A stretch of 64,000 bases of DNA, taken from positions 809,326 to 873,325 of the forward strand of contig NBZP02000006.1 of the NCBI GenBank assembly GCA_002236755.2. The letters run 5' to 3'. The notes beneath the pieces are model-generated. The model was not told where the DNA came from. It saw nothing but the letters and a program-made list of their open reading frames with translations, and made no database searches. A program made the translations under genes and the position numbers. The stretch comes from Dothistroma septosporum (Eukaryota; Ascomycota; Dothideomycetes; Mycosphaerellales; Mycosphaerellaceae). This document shows positions 62,466 through 64,000 of the stretch, in pieces (the stretch's first letter is position 1; every line of letters starts with the position of its first letter).

Positions 62466-63811
62466 AAGTGCGGGCGTGAAGTGAAAGGTGATCAATCCGA
62501 GATGTTTGGGTGAGTTCGCGGCGATAGTAGTAGTAGTGGCCGTAGAGCGTGTCTGCATCACTTGGTCGGATGTCGAATGCGGTGAAATGACTCGCACTTG
62601 GACCTTCAATGGTGATAGCCAAAAGCTGATGGTTGGTTATTGCAGGTGCGAGGTGTATCGCCACATGGCCAGCCACCTGCTGTCGGCTCGTGTACGGAAG
62701 CTAGCTTATACTCGACTATAATAGTAGTATCTTCCAAGTAGTCGCGCGTGTGTCCTCGTGTCTCCGAAGCAGTCACCACCCCTAACCCCCTGCTGCACCG
62801 TACATGGTGGCTGTGTTGAATGTGTGTACATACATGTATGCGGTCACCTGGGCTCTGCTCTTGACGAAGCTCGCTGCTTGCTCATCCCATGTCTGTAGCG
62901 CACGCCCCAGCAACTGAGCTGGACAGCGCCGACGACGTGGACAACTCTCCATCCATCACACGCGATTCGCAGCTACTACCACCGCCACTGCTACATGCAT
63001 GATGCAGCGCGTGTGGCAGTCGTCTATCATTGAGAGCCAGGCTCGTGCTCGTGCTCGTGAACAAGGGGCATCGGCGTTGGCGTCGGCTTCGCTGGTTACA
63101 GTACATGTACCTGTACCTCCGCAGGTCGTCGATGACATACTGTCATGTGACTGTGAGACTCCCCCTCGCTCGGTCGCTACCCTCTGTGCATGTACGCTGG
63201 ACGAACGGGGACGTGATGAAGGTCGGATGAAGGTCGTGAAACAAGGACACGACCGACAGAACCAGATGCGATGGTGGCTGGGTGAGTAGTAGGCAGGCGG
63301 GCGGGCGGGCGGGCGGGCGATCGGGTTCGCAGATACGAGAGTTGCCACATCTATGACACGTCGTGCAGTCGGCCATATATGGTATACACTCAGCCATCGG
63401 CCGCATGTGCATATGTATTTACGTCGTGAGTACGACGACGACGATGAACGAGGCGTGCGAGGCGTTAGAAACATGACAGACACCAAGTCGTGGTGAGGGA
63501 ACGTGGCTGACTCGCCGACAAGACGCACGATGACGTTACGGCAACGCGGCCGGACGTTCCTGCACACTTCTGCAGTGCGCCTCGCGCGGCTCTGCAAGGA
63601 ACCAAACTATGTATGTCCGATCATCGTAAACAAGCCAAGCCTGACAAGCCACCTCGACTCGTGGACGCCATTCGCCATTCGCCATGCGCCATGCTTACCC
63701 TCGCCTCGCTCACAAACACGCATCACTATCTGCTGCTGTGTCTGCTTCGCTCTTTGACCTTCTGCTCTGTCCCATGCAACAACAACCACCACCACACCAC
63801 CCTGATCCGCC
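62466..63811. other. intergenic with simple repeats
   Basis: About 1.35 kb before the kinase-like gene. It contains GCTCGT repeats near 63043-63060, a (GGCG)6 tract, and AT/CA-rich short repeats near 62820. Frames here are biased by the repeats and look non-coding. Confidence 0.45.
63296..63319. repeat. (GGCG)6 tandem repeat
   Basis: Six perfect GGCG units. The G-rich strand could form a quadruplex-like structure upstream of the kinase-like gene, about 500 bp before its ATG. Confidence 0.85.
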
Positions 63812-64000
63812 ATGCCTTTCCTACACGAAGGCGCTGAGTTTGTCGCAGAGTCGGGCAGAACCTATCTGGCCGTGAGCTCCCTCGGCCAGGACAATGTCTG
63901 GATCGGTGCTGAGAAAGGGAACGAAGACCACATTGTCATCCTCAAATCACCAGCCTCGTTCGATGCCCCGGGATTCTGGCCGAAATTTCAGCAAGAAATG
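63812..64000 (+). CDS. protein-kinase-like gene, first 63 codons, cut by window edge
   Basis: The frame opens at ATG 63812 and is uninterrupted to the window end. GRTYLAVSSLGQDNVWIGAE followed by HIVILKSPASFDAPGFWPKFQQEM looks like a kinase N-lobe: a strand-turn-strand, a V-x-L-K with the candidate ATP-binding Lys, and a W-x-x-F-x-x-E-M helix as in many fungal Ser/Thr kinases. The rest is outside the window, so catalytic motifs cannot be checked. Confidence 0.6.
   Translation, partial: MPFLHEGAEFVAESGRTYLAVSSLGQDNVWIGAEKGNEDHIVILKSPASFDAPGFWPKFQQEM

Overview
The window is nuclear DNA of a filamentous ascomycete fungus. The evidence is short (about 45-60 bp) GT-AG introns with CTAAC/CTGAC-type branch points, a Zn(II)2Cys6 transcription factor, a GH131 secreted enzyme, and fungal-type PRP3, IMP3, HIS7, GDH2 and RNA polymerase I genes. 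A member of the Dothideomycetes fits the gene families, but that is inference. No tRNA, rRNA, CRISPR or intact transposon was recognised.

Left part (1-17 kb): the end of an MFS transporter, a small RING protein lacking one zinc-ligand Cys, an aquaporin, a PC4/Sub1 coactivator, an SDR oxidoreductase, a small Cys-rich secreted protein, a damaged sulfotransferase-like gene, IST1, an unrecognised multi-exon gene, a decayed Dal5-type MFS pseudogene, and a DHCR24-like FAD oxidoreductase.

Centre (17.1-39.4 kb): what looks like a complete proline/4-hydroxyproline catabolic regulon. In order: P5C reductase, a DapA-family aldolase (4-hydroxy-2-oxoglutarate aldolase candidate), proline dehydrogenase, a nine-exon Zn2Cys6 activator, P5C dehydrogenase, a peroxisomal-type FAD amine oxidase divergent from it, aspartate aminotransferase divergent from a conserved unknown gene, and, beyond two unrelated genes, NAD-glutamate dehydrogenase. 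Together these encode the steps hydroxyproline -> pyrroline-3-hydroxy-5-carboxylate -> 4-hydroxyglutamate -> 4-hydroxy-2-oxoglutarate -> pyruvate + glyoxylate, plus glutamate deamination. Every upstream region of these genes carries a palindromic CGG-N9-CCG site (nine sites found by eye). The proline dehydrogenase has Cys where proline-specific enzymes have the Tyr that excludes hydroxyproline. I consider this the main discovery.

Right part (39-64 kb): a long gene-poor gap, then housekeeping genes: IMP3 and HIS7 (divergent), an M28 glutamate-carboxypeptidase-like gene broken by one TAA codon, a GH131 enzyme, PRP3 and RPA1 (divergent). After RPA1 come relics of a Ca2+/H+ antiporter and a NACHT protein, a small two-exon protein with a ubiquitin-like C-terminal half, and the first 63 codons of a protein-kinase-like gene at the right edge.
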